Assembly (NCBI GenBank): GCA_021799715.1 | Contig: JAJYZY010000128.1 | Span: 1-6,617 of the forward strand | Reading direction: 5' to 3' | From: Planctomycetota bacterium | Lineage (GTDB): Bacteria > Planctomycetota > Phycisphaerae > WQYP01 | DNA: 6,617 nt | In this document: piece by piece, positions 1 to 5,497 of the stretch | Layout: the number at the start of each line of letters is the position of its first letter | Numbering within the stretch: the stretch's first letter is position 1 | Made by a program: the position numbers and the translations under genes | Notes under the pieces: model-generated | The model's database searches: none | The model's input: only the letters and a program-made list of their open reading frames with translations | Told to the model about the DNA's origin: nothing

Positions 1-224
1 GTCCTGGCAACGGCCGGGGCTTCCTGCATACAAGCCGGGCACCACGATGCCCAGAAATCCACCACAAGCAGATGCCCTTTTAATTCGCGGTTGACCACCA
101 CGATGCCATTGGTTGTGCGCCAATTAAGTGTAACGGTGTCCCCCACATTCACGCCGGCAGCCCAAGTGTGGCCCGCGGCCAGCGCCACGGCCAATAGCAT
201 CATGACAAGAGTTCGAACGTTCAT
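1..224 (-). CDS. Exported thioredoxin-like (TlpA/ResA-type) protein, N-terminal part
   Basis: The reading frame begins at the ATG at 222-224 and runs off the left edge, giving 74 residues. Residues 1-23 form a typical Sec signal peptide: a short basic start (MNVRT), a hydrophobic core (LVMMLLAVALAAG), and a likely cleavage site near TWA-AG, with no lipobox cysteine. After a short segment (about residues 24-50) comes the start of a thioredoxin fold, LLVVDFWASWCPAC, with the redox cysteines at positions 62 and 65. The WCxxC motif after a beta strand ending in DFWA is characteristic of the TlpA/ResA/AhpC-TSA families. These act outside the cytoplasmic membrane as thiol-disulfide reductases, for example in cytochrome c maturation or in keeping cysteines reduced. 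The start is supported by a GGAGG sequence 8 nt upstream. The substrate cannot be told from the fragment, and the missing C-terminal part could carry further domains. Confidence 0.85.
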   Translation of the reverse strand, partial: MNVRTLVMMLLAVALAAGHTWAAGVNVGDTVTLNWRTTNGIVVVNRELKGHLLVVDFWASWCPACMQEAPAVAR

Positions 225-232
225 GGACCGAA

Positions 233-237
233 CCTCC
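233..237 (-). promoter_or_regulatory. Shine-Dalgarno site of the thioredoxin-like gene
   Basis: GGAGG on the minus strand lies 8 nt before the ATG at 222-224. It is the only strong ribosome-binding site I can see in front of any gene in this window, and it fixes the start of the thioredoxin-like gene. Confidence 0.75.
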
Positions 238-273
238 GCGGGATTATCCGCAACAAATTGAATCGTTGGGAAA

Positions 274-302
274 ATCATACACTTTTATCGGCAAGAATAC
301 AA
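274..302 (-). promoter_or_regulatory. Candidate sigma70-type promoter of the thioredoxin-like gene
   Basis: On the minus strand TTGTAT (297-302) is followed after 17 nt by TATGAT (274-279), which matches the -10 consensus at 5 of 6 positions; the -35 matches at only 3 of 6. It would give a leader of about 45 nt ending in the GGAGG site. The stretch is AT-rich compared with its surroundings. This is a pattern match only. Confidence 0.35.
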
Positions 303-491
303 GAAAATAGCCGAGATATGCGAGCGTGTGACCAGGACTGGAAGCTGGAATACCGGAAGCTTCCCGCCCGGCCGCAAGCGGCAGGTGCAAAGCTCTTCGT
401 GATCAATCATCGGGTATAGAACCCGGGTGCGGATCATCCGTGGAAGAAGGATCGTGTGGGCCGGAGCCTCCCGAAATGGTCGGCGGTGTGG

Positions 492-526
492 CGGCCCGGC
501 CCCGGCCCCGGCTGCGGGCCGGGCCG
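492..526. repeat. GC-only inverted repeat, 11-bp stem
   Basis: CGGCCCGGCCC (492-502) pairs perfectly with GGGCCGGGCCG (516-526) around a 13-nt loop that is itself nearly all G and C. No run of T follows on either strand, so it is not a standard intrinsic terminator. It could still act as an RNA structure or transcription barrier between the two minus-strand genes, or simply reflect a GC-rich spacer. Confidence 0.6.
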
Positions 527-636
527 GCAACCGATAAGGGCCTGCTCCATGCATGAAAACAAATGCAACCGTTCATGAATCGGCGTATGCCGCAGCTGAG
601 ATCGCAACTGCCGGTAACGCCACGATCACCGGGTTA

Positions 637-654
637 TATTTCGCGGCCGCGCAA
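637..654. repeat. Palindromic element (copy 1) after the GT2 gene
   Basis: TATTT followed by CGCGGCCGCGCAA lies about 55-70 nt past the stop codon of the minus-strand glycosyltransferase. The core CGCGGCCGCG (642-651) is a perfect 10-bp palindrome. The same string, with one extra G after TATTT, recurs at 4057-4075 just past the stop codon of the other glycosyltransferase gene. The shared position behind both genes suggests a repeated 3'-end or terminator element, but here the flanking arms pair poorly. Confidence 0.45.
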
Positions 655-709
655 GGTCATGGTTAACACCGGACCGCACACGAAGATAATCGCGCCAATG
701 CGTTTCCGA

Positions 710-1651
710 TTAACCGCGCGGACGCATCAATGCGACCAGCACCCCCCGGCAGGTCATGCGGCGAATGCGGTGATTGATGCGGCCCCGCCGGCTTCCCACG
801 GCGGTGCATAATATTTCCATCACGCCGTAAACGGCGAATTTCAGAGCATTTTCCAATGCTAACGTCAGGGCCTTTGCGGGGGAAAGGTGATCAGTCATTT
901 GAATGCGGGCCAATCCATTGGCAAATGCGGCGCGGCTTAAATAGGGCAGCGTGATGCGCTCCGCCGCGACCCAATGGCGAATGGCGGCGCGCGGCGCATA
1001 AAACAGGCGATGCCCCGTTTTGAGCGCCTGATTAATAAAGTATGTGTCGCCGCCGGCCAATACCATGCGCCCCTGCCGATCCAGATCGGTGCGAAACGCG
1101 GGAACATCTTTCAGCACGCAACGGCGGATGGCAAGATTGGCCGAGATGGCATCACCGCCGTTAAATAATTCCCGCACCTGCTGGCCATAATCTACGGAAC
1201 TTAACAGGTGTTCGGAGCGGTGCGTAAGCCATGGCGGCTTCGGCACAACCTGCCACCAGAGCGTTACTTTACCCCCCACCAAATCCGCGGGATATTGATT
1301 AAACACTTCCAGCAAACCCACCAGCCACGGCGGCTGCATCCAAATATCATCATCCAAAAACGCCAATATATCGCCGCGGGCTTCGGCCAATGCGCGATTT
1401 CTGGCATGGCTGGCCCCCGCCTGCGGCTCCTCCACGCACCGCAAAGGAAACAACAGTTTCGCTGCGGCTGCCTGGCACACCTGCCGAGTCTGGTCGGTGC
1501 AGGCATTGGCAATAACCAGCAATTCCACATTTGTATCAGCGGGAATAATCAGTTGAGACATGCTTTCCAGACACTGGCCCAGCAGTTCCGCCCGGTTGTG
1601 CGTTGGGATAATCATGCTGACATGAATTGGCCGAGTATTGTTCACAGGCAT
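710..1651 (-). CDS. Family 2 glycosyltransferase (GT-A fold)
   Basis: This is a 313-residue GT2 enzyme that would transfer a sugar from a nucleotide-sugar donor to a growing glycan. Residues 11-20 carry the opening strand VSMIIPTHNR. Residues 44-53 have LVIANACTD, the nucleotide-binding strand in its 'AN.CTD' variant, where the usual Asp is Ala. Residues 98-102 have FLDDD, the metal-binding DxD site. Residues 170-177 read SANLAIRR, and GGDTYF at 200-205 matches the GED catalytic region with Glu replaced by Gly but Asp202 kept. The C-terminal part from about residue 245 is amphipathic and then strongly basic, which would suit peripheral membrane contact. I chose ATG 1649-1651; an in-frame TTG at 1703-1705 would add 18 residues that precede the first GT2 strand. 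Neither start has a clear ribosome site. It is divergent from the fused glycosyltransferase at 1767, which suggests a shared glycan pathway. Donor and acceptor are unknown. Confidence 0.88.
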   Translation of the reverse strand: MPVNNTRPIHVSMIIPTHNRAELLGQCLESMSQLIIPADTNVELLVIANACTDQTRQVCQAAAAKLLFPLRCVEEPQAGASHARNRALAEARGDILAFLDDDIWMQPPWLVGLLEVFNQYPADLVGGKVTLWWQVVPKPPWLTHRSEHLLSSVDYGQQVRELFNGGDAISANLAIRRCVLKDVPAFRTDLDRQGRMVLAGGDTYFINQALKTGHRLFYAPRAAIRHWVAAERITLPYLSRAAFANGLARIQMTDHLSPAKALTLALENALKFAVYGVMEILCTAVGSRRGRINHRIRRMTCRGVLVALMRPRG

Positions 1652-1766
1652 GATTTTACTGGAGGCGGTATAGTATGTCACCGTGGTTGCCCGGGACGAA
1701 TTCAACTTGGAGAGACGGGACTAAAACAGTGGATCGATTATTTTTTTTGAATAGCGCAGATAACAC
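1652..1766. promoter_or_regulatory. Divergent control region between two glycosyltransferase genes
   Basis: This 115-nt gap must hold promoters for both flanking genes. Visible features are an uninterrupted T8 run (1741-1748), which would bend or loosen the helix about 20 nt before the plus-strand ATG, and a minus-strand TACTAT at 1670-1675 as a weak -10 candidate. I found no pair of -35 and -10 boxes with proper spacing for either direction, and no Shine-Dalgarno sequence before either ATG. Confidence 0.4.
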
Positions 1767-4010
1767 ATGGCCTTGAAAATTTGCATAGCGATACCGGGGC
1801 TTCCTGAAGCTTCAACACCGGATGACGCGGTGCAAGAGTCTATGACACTGGCAAAACAGTTTGCGGACCATGGTCACGAAATAACGCTTGTGACATCCGC
1901 GTCTATGCCAACCCATGCCGCATCGTCCGCAACTGTCGGTGAATTGGGCGATCCGAAAATATCCATCATCACACTTGAACCGCTTACGGAAGCGCAGGTG
2001 ATCGCGGGCTGGTTTCGGCGACGCAGTTATGAGTTGTTTCGGTGGCTGAAATCAGAGGCGGCCGCGTTTGATTGCGTTATTGCGCCGGCGTGGCAGGCAA
2101 TAGCGTATTACGCCCTGCTGGCCAAACAGCAGGGCATGGGGTTTGAACACACGCGTTTTGTAACGCATATCGATGCACCAACGCAATGGCGCTATCAAAC
2201 CCGCCTGGCAATGCCCGCGAGTGTTGATGCCCTGGAAGTCATGTTTATGGAACGTGAAGTCGTGCGCCGGGCGGATGCGGCGGTGATTACCAACAGTGGC
2301 TTGCGGACATGGCTTGCGGACAATGGCTGGGCGCTTCCGAAAATAGTTGACACCATCCCACCATTGGCAGCATCACACGCACATGGCCGCGGACAGCCGG
2401 AAACAGCCTTTGCAACGGCGGCGCGATTGGAAGTTCCGGATAATTCCGGGGCGGCCGGCGGTGTTTCTGGCCCGATTGGGGAGCTGGTGTTTGCGGGAAA
2501 ACTCGATAGTGTTGATGCGGTGGAATTGTTTTGTGATGCGATTAAAGCGCTTCCCGCAACTCTGCACAACACGTTGACGATTTCATTTATCGGCGCGATT
2601 GGTGAAGTGGGGCAACTCGCCGGCGACTGGTATGTCACACGCGCTTTACGCTCCACGGGTTGTCACTATTCAATAGTCCATGCTCCTACTGCGCAACAAC
2701 AATTGCAATACCTCCAAGGCCCCAGTCGCGCGGCGATATTTGCGCCACCTCCCGGCGCATTGCCGCAACTGCTGTTGCAATGCGCATCAACACATATTCG
2801 CATTCTAATTCCGGAACATTGTGGATTGCGGGATTATTTACCGGCCGAGGCTTGTATGAAACACAGCTTCACACCAACGGCCGCCGGTTTATCGCAGGCG
2901 ATTCAGTCGCTGGTCACAGGGTGTGGCTCCGGTATCGCCATGCCCGCATTGGAGCAACTTGCGACCGAACGTTGGGAGCATTTGCTGTACACCATCGGCT
3001 CATCGGAACTGGCGGCGGGCCATGAGCCTGTCAATACGCTTGCGGCCAGCGCCATGAACGCGGCGGTTGGCGCAGAAGAGCCGATGATCAGCGTGTGTCT
3101 GGTGCATTACAATCGACCGGACACGCTCAGGCAGGCTGTGGATTCGCTGCAAGCGCAGAGTTACGGTAATTTTGAAGTTATTCTGGTGGATGACGGCAGC
3201 CCATCCGCGGAGGCAAAGGCATTTCTGGATTCATTAGAAGAAGAATTTGCCGCCCGCAAGTGGCGCATCATCCGACAGGCCAACGCCTACATGTGGCGCG
3301 CCCGCAACCACGCGGCGCGGCAGGCGCGGGGGGATTATCTGGCATTTATGGATGATGACAATATTGCGATGCCGCACTGGTTGGCATCGGCGGTAAAGGT
3401 GGCCCAGAGGACCCATGCGGATGTGGTAACATCCACCATGACGCTGTTTCATGGGGCCGTGCCGCCGAATCCGACGACGTTATATCCAATGTGGGTGCCG
3501 CTCGGAGCGGCGGCCGCTGCCGGGGCATTTCTTAATGTTTTCGGTGATGTGCATTGTCTGGTGAAGCGCCGGGTTTTTGAGGAGCTTGGCGGTTTTGAAG
3601 AACGTTACAGCGGCTATCAGGAAGATTGGGAGTTTTTTGCCCGCGCCGTGCTTGCGGGCCATAAATTGGAGTTGATTCCGGAGCCGCTGCTTTTGTACCG
3701 CATCAGCAAAAACAGCGTTTCGCGCAGCAATGAGCAGAATTGGAACGCCAACCGCGGATGCAGCATTCAGCCCTATCTTAATGCCACGAAGCCGGAATTA
3801 CGCGACCTGATTCCGCTGATGTTGGAAAACCAACGATTGTATTCCGGGATGGCGGCAAAACGGTCGCGCGGGCGTTGGAAACTTTTACGGGACGCAAATC
3901 GCTGGTGGCGTGGTCGGGCCGGAGACGCGCCTGTGGTTGTAGCCTCCGCCGCGGGTGCCTTGCGCGCCGCGGGCGCTATTCCAGTCCGCCGCCGGTGTCC
4001 CCGGAGGTGA
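1767..4010 (+). CDS. Two-domain glycosyltransferase: GT4-like half fused to GT2 domain
   Basis: The 747-residue product joins two glycosyltransferase folds. Residues 4-230 look like the N-terminal half of a GT4 (GT-B) enzyme: ICIAIPG opening strand, HIDAPTQW at 134-141, and E162 with ITNS near 174-177. Residues 238-390 look like its C-terminal half (GELVFAGKLD), but the usual E-x7-E donor site is absent: Gln338 stands where the second Glu is expected (LLLQCA) and no Glu aligns with the first. From 440 a full GT2 (GT-A) domain follows: ISVCLVHYNRP, DDG at 475-477, MDDDN with Asp529-531 for metal binding, and YQEDWEF with Glu619-Asp620 as the probable catalytic base. The end (about 700-747) is a basic, Ala-rich tail of no known type. 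The GT2 half is likely catalytic; the GT4 half may be inactive, atypical or an acceptor-binding module. It probably works in surface glycan assembly with the divergent GT2 gene. No clear ribosome site precedes the ATG. Confidence 0.88.
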   Translation: MALKICIAIPGLPEASTPDDAVQESMTLAKQFADHGHEITLVTSASMPTHAASSATVGELGDPKISIITLEPLTEAQVIAGWFRRRSYELFRWLKSEAAAFDCVIAPAWQAIAYYALLAKQQGMGFEHTRFVTHIDAPTQWRYQTRLAMPASVDALEVMFMEREVVRRADAAVITNSGLRTWLADNGWALPKIVDTIPPLAASHAHGRGQPETAFATAARLEVPDNSGAAGGVSGPIGELVFAGKLDSVDAVELFCDAIKALPATLHNTLTISFIGAIGEVGQLAGDWYVTRALRSTGCHYSIVHAPTAQQQLQYLQGPSRAAIFAPPPGALPQLLLQCASTHIRILIPEHCGLRDYLPAEACMKHSFTPTAAGLSQAIQSLVTGCGSGIAMPALEQLATERWEHLLYTIGSSELAAGHEPVNTLAASAMNAAVGAEEPMISVCLVHYNRPDTLRQAVDSLQAQSYGNFEVILVDDGSPSAEAKAFLDSLEEEFAARKWRIIRQANAYMWRARNHAARQARGDYLAFMDDDNIAMPHWLASAVKVAQRTHADVVTSTMTLFHGAVPPNPTTLYPMWVPLGAAAAAGAFLNVFGDVHCLVKRRVFEELGGFEERYSGYQEDWEFFARAVLAGHKLELIPEPLLLYRISKNSVSRSNEQNWNANRGCSIQPYLNATKPELRDLIPLMLENQRLYSGMAAKRSRGRWKLLRDANRWWRGRAGDAPVVVASAAGALRAAGAIPVRRRCPRR

Positions 4011-4054
4011 TGCGGGGATAACGGTTTGGCAAGCAATTTATCTGGATTAACTTC

Positions 4055-4079
4055 CGTATTTGCGCGGCCGCGCAATACG
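4055..4079. terminator. Hairpin in the convergent gap (possible bidirectional terminator)
   Basis: CGTATT pairs with AATACG, and inside them GCGC pairs with GCGC around GGCC, with a single T bulge on the left arm. The hairpin lies 45 nt after the stop of the fused glycosyltransferase and 15 nt after the stop of the convergent ATPase gene, where a two-way terminator is expected. No T run follows it on either strand, so intrinsic termination is not assured. Its core is copy 2 of the element at 637-654. Confidence 0.45.
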
Positions 4080-4093
4080 CAACGAATGGAGAG

Positions 4094-5332
4094 TCATTCG
4101 GATTTCCAAAGTGCGGCAATTGGAATCGCCCAGCAATCCGGGCCGAAAGGCAGTGTTTCATGGCCGGCGTAAAAAATAACACCGCGGAGAAAGTTTTGGC
4201 CGGCGGCCTGGCGAAGTACCTCCATACCGCGCAGATCACTCTTGGAAAGAGTTTGGGAAAATTTTACTTCTATGCCGACCACGCGTCCCCGCCGATCTTC
4301 CAACACAATATCCACTTCGGCACCTGAAAGCGTGCGAAAATGAAAAATGTCAGATTTTGTTCTTGACCATCCCGCCTGCTTGATGAGTTCCATGGTCACC
4401 AGATTTTCAATCAGATGGCCGGCCAGGGTTTGATTGGCCTCCAGCCGGTCCTGATCCACATCCATAAGATGACAGGCTAATGCGGTATCCACCAGCATGG
4501 CCTTCGGGGCCTTTGCCAGTCGGGCGTTGGCATTGCGATGCCAGGCGGGCAGGGACTGGATCAAGAACAGACCGGCCAGCACTGCCAAATATCGCTTCAC
4601 CGTTGTTTGAGGAAGTGAAAGCGTCCGCGCCACATCCGCAACGTTGAGAATGGACATGTCGCGGCTCGCCAGAAGGCGTAGCAGGTTAGGAAATATGCCC
4701 AGATTTTCCACATTGGCCAAGTCACGCACGTCGCGCTGCAGAATTGTGCTTTCATAGGAGTTAAACCAGCGGGCTTTTGACTCCGCGGTGGTGCGTTGCA
4801 GCGGCTCGGGATAGCCCCCGGCAATCAGGCGTGAAAGCAACATTTGCCGGCCTTCACTGTTAATGGGTGTGCTGACAAACGTTTCGGCCAGCAGTTCATC
4901 AATCATCGAACCGTGCATGCCCGTGATTTCCCGTTGCGCCAGCGGCCAGAGAGTGAGCAGTTCTATTCGCCCCACAAGATGTGAAGCCAGATCGGGGATA
5001 ACCATGATCCCCGCGGAACCGGTCAGCAGGAACCGCCCCGGCCTGCGATCACGATCGATGGCGGCTTTGATCGCGCGGCCCAGTTCAGGTGCCGCTTGCA
5101 CTTCGTCAATGGCAATCGGGCCGTCGAAGCGCGAGAGGAAACCTCCCGGATCGGTACGGGCGGCGGCAAGTGTCGCGGCATCATCAAGCGACAGATAGCG
5201 CCGCCCAGTGTTCTCAGAAAGCATTGTCACAAGCGTGCTTTTGCCCGCCTGTCGAGGCCCTTGGATATAAACCGCCGGCGTATCCAATAGCGCGGCGTCA
5301 ACCAGTGGTGCAATGTATCGCTGAACGAGCAT
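4094..5332 (-). CDS. AAA_14/DUF4143-type P-loop ATPase
   Basis: This is a 412-residue ATPase of a family common in bacteria and archaea whose cellular role is not settled. Residues 25-33 form the Walker A motif (GPRQAGKST), IAIDEVQ at 73-79 is Walker B with Asp76-Glu77, LLTGS at 102-106 is the sensor 1 strand, and GR at 121-122 the conserved arginine. GGYPEP lies at 172-177 and QRDVRDL at 199-205. A winged-helix-like segment spans about 225-260. The C-terminal DUF4143 region ends in a PD-(D/E)xK-like core: SGAEVD (Glu339, Asp341) and IEVK (Glu355, Lys357). The length is normal for the family. The frame extends upstream to a GTG at 5369-5371, but a strong promoter lies inside that extension, so I take the ATG at 5330-5332, which also gives the usual short N-terminus before Walker A. 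It is divergent from a second ATPase of the same family at 5496. Nuclease activity is possible but not shown. Confidence 0.88.
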   Translation of the reverse strand: MLVQRYIAPLVDAALLDTPAVYIQGPRQAGKSTLVTMLSENTGRRYLSLDDAATLAAARTDPGGFLSRFDGPIAIDEVQAAPELGRAIKAAIDRDRRPGRFLLTGSAGIMVIPDLASHLVGRIELLTLWPLAQREITGMHGSMIDELLAETFVSTPINSEGRQMLLSRLIAGGYPEPLQRTTAESKARWFNSYESTILQRDVRDLANVENLGIFPNLLRLLASRDMSILNVADVARTLSLPQTTVKRYLAVLAGLFLIQSLPAWHRNANARLAKAPKAMLVDTALACHLMDVDQDRLEANQTLAGHLIENLVTMELIKQAGWSRTKSDIFHFRTLSGAEVDIVLEDRRGRVVGIEVKFSQTLSKSDLRGMEVLRQAAGQNFLRGVIFYAGHETLPFGPDCWAIPIAALWKSE

Positions 5333-5338
5333 TTCAAT

Positions 5339-5367
5339 AATATAACCGATTAACGGCTGAATATCAA
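5339..5367 (-). promoter_or_regulatory. Promoter of the minus-strand ATPase, predicted leaderless
   Basis: On the minus strand TTGATA (5362-5367) and TATATT (5339-5344) are each 5 of 6 matches to sigma70 consensus and are separated by exactly 17 nt. Only 6 nt (ATTGAA) lie between the -10 box and the ATG at 5330-5332, so transcription should begin at or next to the A of the ATG. No Shine-Dalgarno sequence is present, in keeping with a leaderless message. The -35 box lies in one arm of the inverted repeat at 5354-5392. Confidence 0.7.
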
Positions 5368-5392
5368 CCACCTAGTGGTTGATATTCAGCCG
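5354..5392. repeat. Perfect 18-bp inverted repeat, 3-nt centre (probable operator)
   Basis: CGGCTGAATATCAACCAC (5354-5371) and its exact reverse complement (5375-5392) flank CTA. The arm nearer the ATPase gene contains the -35 box of the minus promoter, so a protein bound here would compete with RNA polymerase. If a message starts further upstream (see the candidate at 5419-5447), the same sequence would fold into a very stable hairpin 21 nt before the ATG. A mobile-element scar or MITE remnant is a less likely reading, as I see no flanking target duplication. Confidence 0.85.
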
Positions 5393-5418
5393 ATGGTAGA
5401 TGCGATCAGCATGAAAGA

Positions 5419-5447
5419 ATAATCCTATAAAAGCAAATTAATGACAA
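5419..5447 (-). promoter_or_regulatory. Weaker, distal candidate promoter for the minus-strand ATPase
   Basis: On the minus strand TTGTCA (5442-5447, 5 of 6) is followed after 17 nt by GATTAT (5419-5424, 4 of 6). It would start a message near 5412, with a leader of about 80 nt carrying the 18-bp hairpin. The surrounding 103 nt (5393-5495) have only about 28% G+C, so chance matches are likely here. Confidence 0.25.
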
Positions 5448-5456
5448 AACAATATT

Positions 5457-5497
5457 ATGCTTGATATTTAATGATGACATCATTAGAATTCAAGCAT
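5457..5497. repeat. 41-bp imperfect dyad over promoter and start of the plus-strand ATPase
   Basis: The dyad is centred on A5477. The inner part TAATGATGACATCATTA (5469-5485) is a perfect 8-bp inverted repeat around one base. The outer arms ATGCTTGA (5457-5464) and TCAAGCAT (5490-5497) are also perfect complements. Of the four pairs between them one matches and one is G-T, so 17 of 20 pairs are Watson-Crick. It covers the -35, spacer, -10 and the first two bases of the ATG of the plus gene, which is the classic place for a repressor operator. Confidence 0.85.
5461..5489 (+). promoter_or_regulatory. Promoter of the plus-strand ATPase, predicted leaderless
   Basis: TTGATA (5461-5466) and TAGAAT (5484-5489) are each 5 of 6 matches to consensus, with a 17-nt spacer. 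Six nt (TCAAGC) separate the -10 box from the ATG at 5496-5498, so the transcript should begin at or beside the start codon. There is no Shine-Dalgarno sequence. The geometry is identical to that of the divergent ATPase promoter, including the extended TTGATATT at the -35. Confidence 0.7.

Larger units (their letters stand above)
303..709. other. Intergenic stretch without a convincing gene
   Basis: These roughly 400 nt separate the end of the minus-strand glycosyltransferase gene from the promoter region of the thioredoxin-like gene. The open frames here (285-554 minus, and 563-811 plus, which runs into the glycosyltransferase) have low-complexity Arg/Pro/Ala-rich translations, no ribosome site and no recognisable domain, so I do not call them genes. 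The stretch holds a GGAAGCTTCC palindrome at 355-364, a GC-rich hairpin at 492-526 and a NotI-like palindrome near 642-651. I see no tRNA or other structured RNA with confidence. Confidence 0.55.

Noticed and set aside
492..526. GC hairpin as an intrinsic terminator
   Set aside because: Neither strand has a T run after the stem, and it lies nearly 200 nt past the end of the GT2 gene.
285..811. Two open frames in the left intergenic region (285-554 minus, 563-811 plus)
   Set aside because: The translations are low in complexity or basic without domains. The first spans the GC hairpin and the promoter region of the thioredoxin-like gene, and the second overlaps the GT2 gene end. No ribosome site is present.
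1652..1705. TTG start at 1703-1705 for the GT2 gene
   Set aside because: It would add 18 residues before the first GT2 strand without a ribosome site. The ATG at 1649-1651 gives the usual short N-terminus. The longer form cannot be fully excluded.
1208..1750. A 180-codon plus-strand open frame opposite the GT2 gene
   Set aside because: It lies antisense to a well-supported glycosyltransferase with intact motifs, has no recognisable domain and no ribosome site, and its His/Arg/Pro-rich make-up is typical of antisense shadows in GC-rich genes.
2195..2656. A 153-codon minus-strand frame inside the fused glycosyltransferase
   Set aside because: It is antisense to conserved GT4-like sequence, with Ser/Ala/Pro-rich shadow composition and no domain.
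3900..4010. Possible frameshift at the 3' end of the fused glycosyltransferase
   Set aside because: The Ala/Arg-rich tail looks unusual, but no other frame continues into recognisable sequence, so I keep the stop at 4008-4010.
5354..5497. The two dyads as ends of an insertion sequence or a CRISPR array
   Set aside because: The two dyads differ in sequence, enclose no transposase, show no target-site duplication, and there are no regularly spaced repeats. Their overlap with promoters argues for regulation instead.
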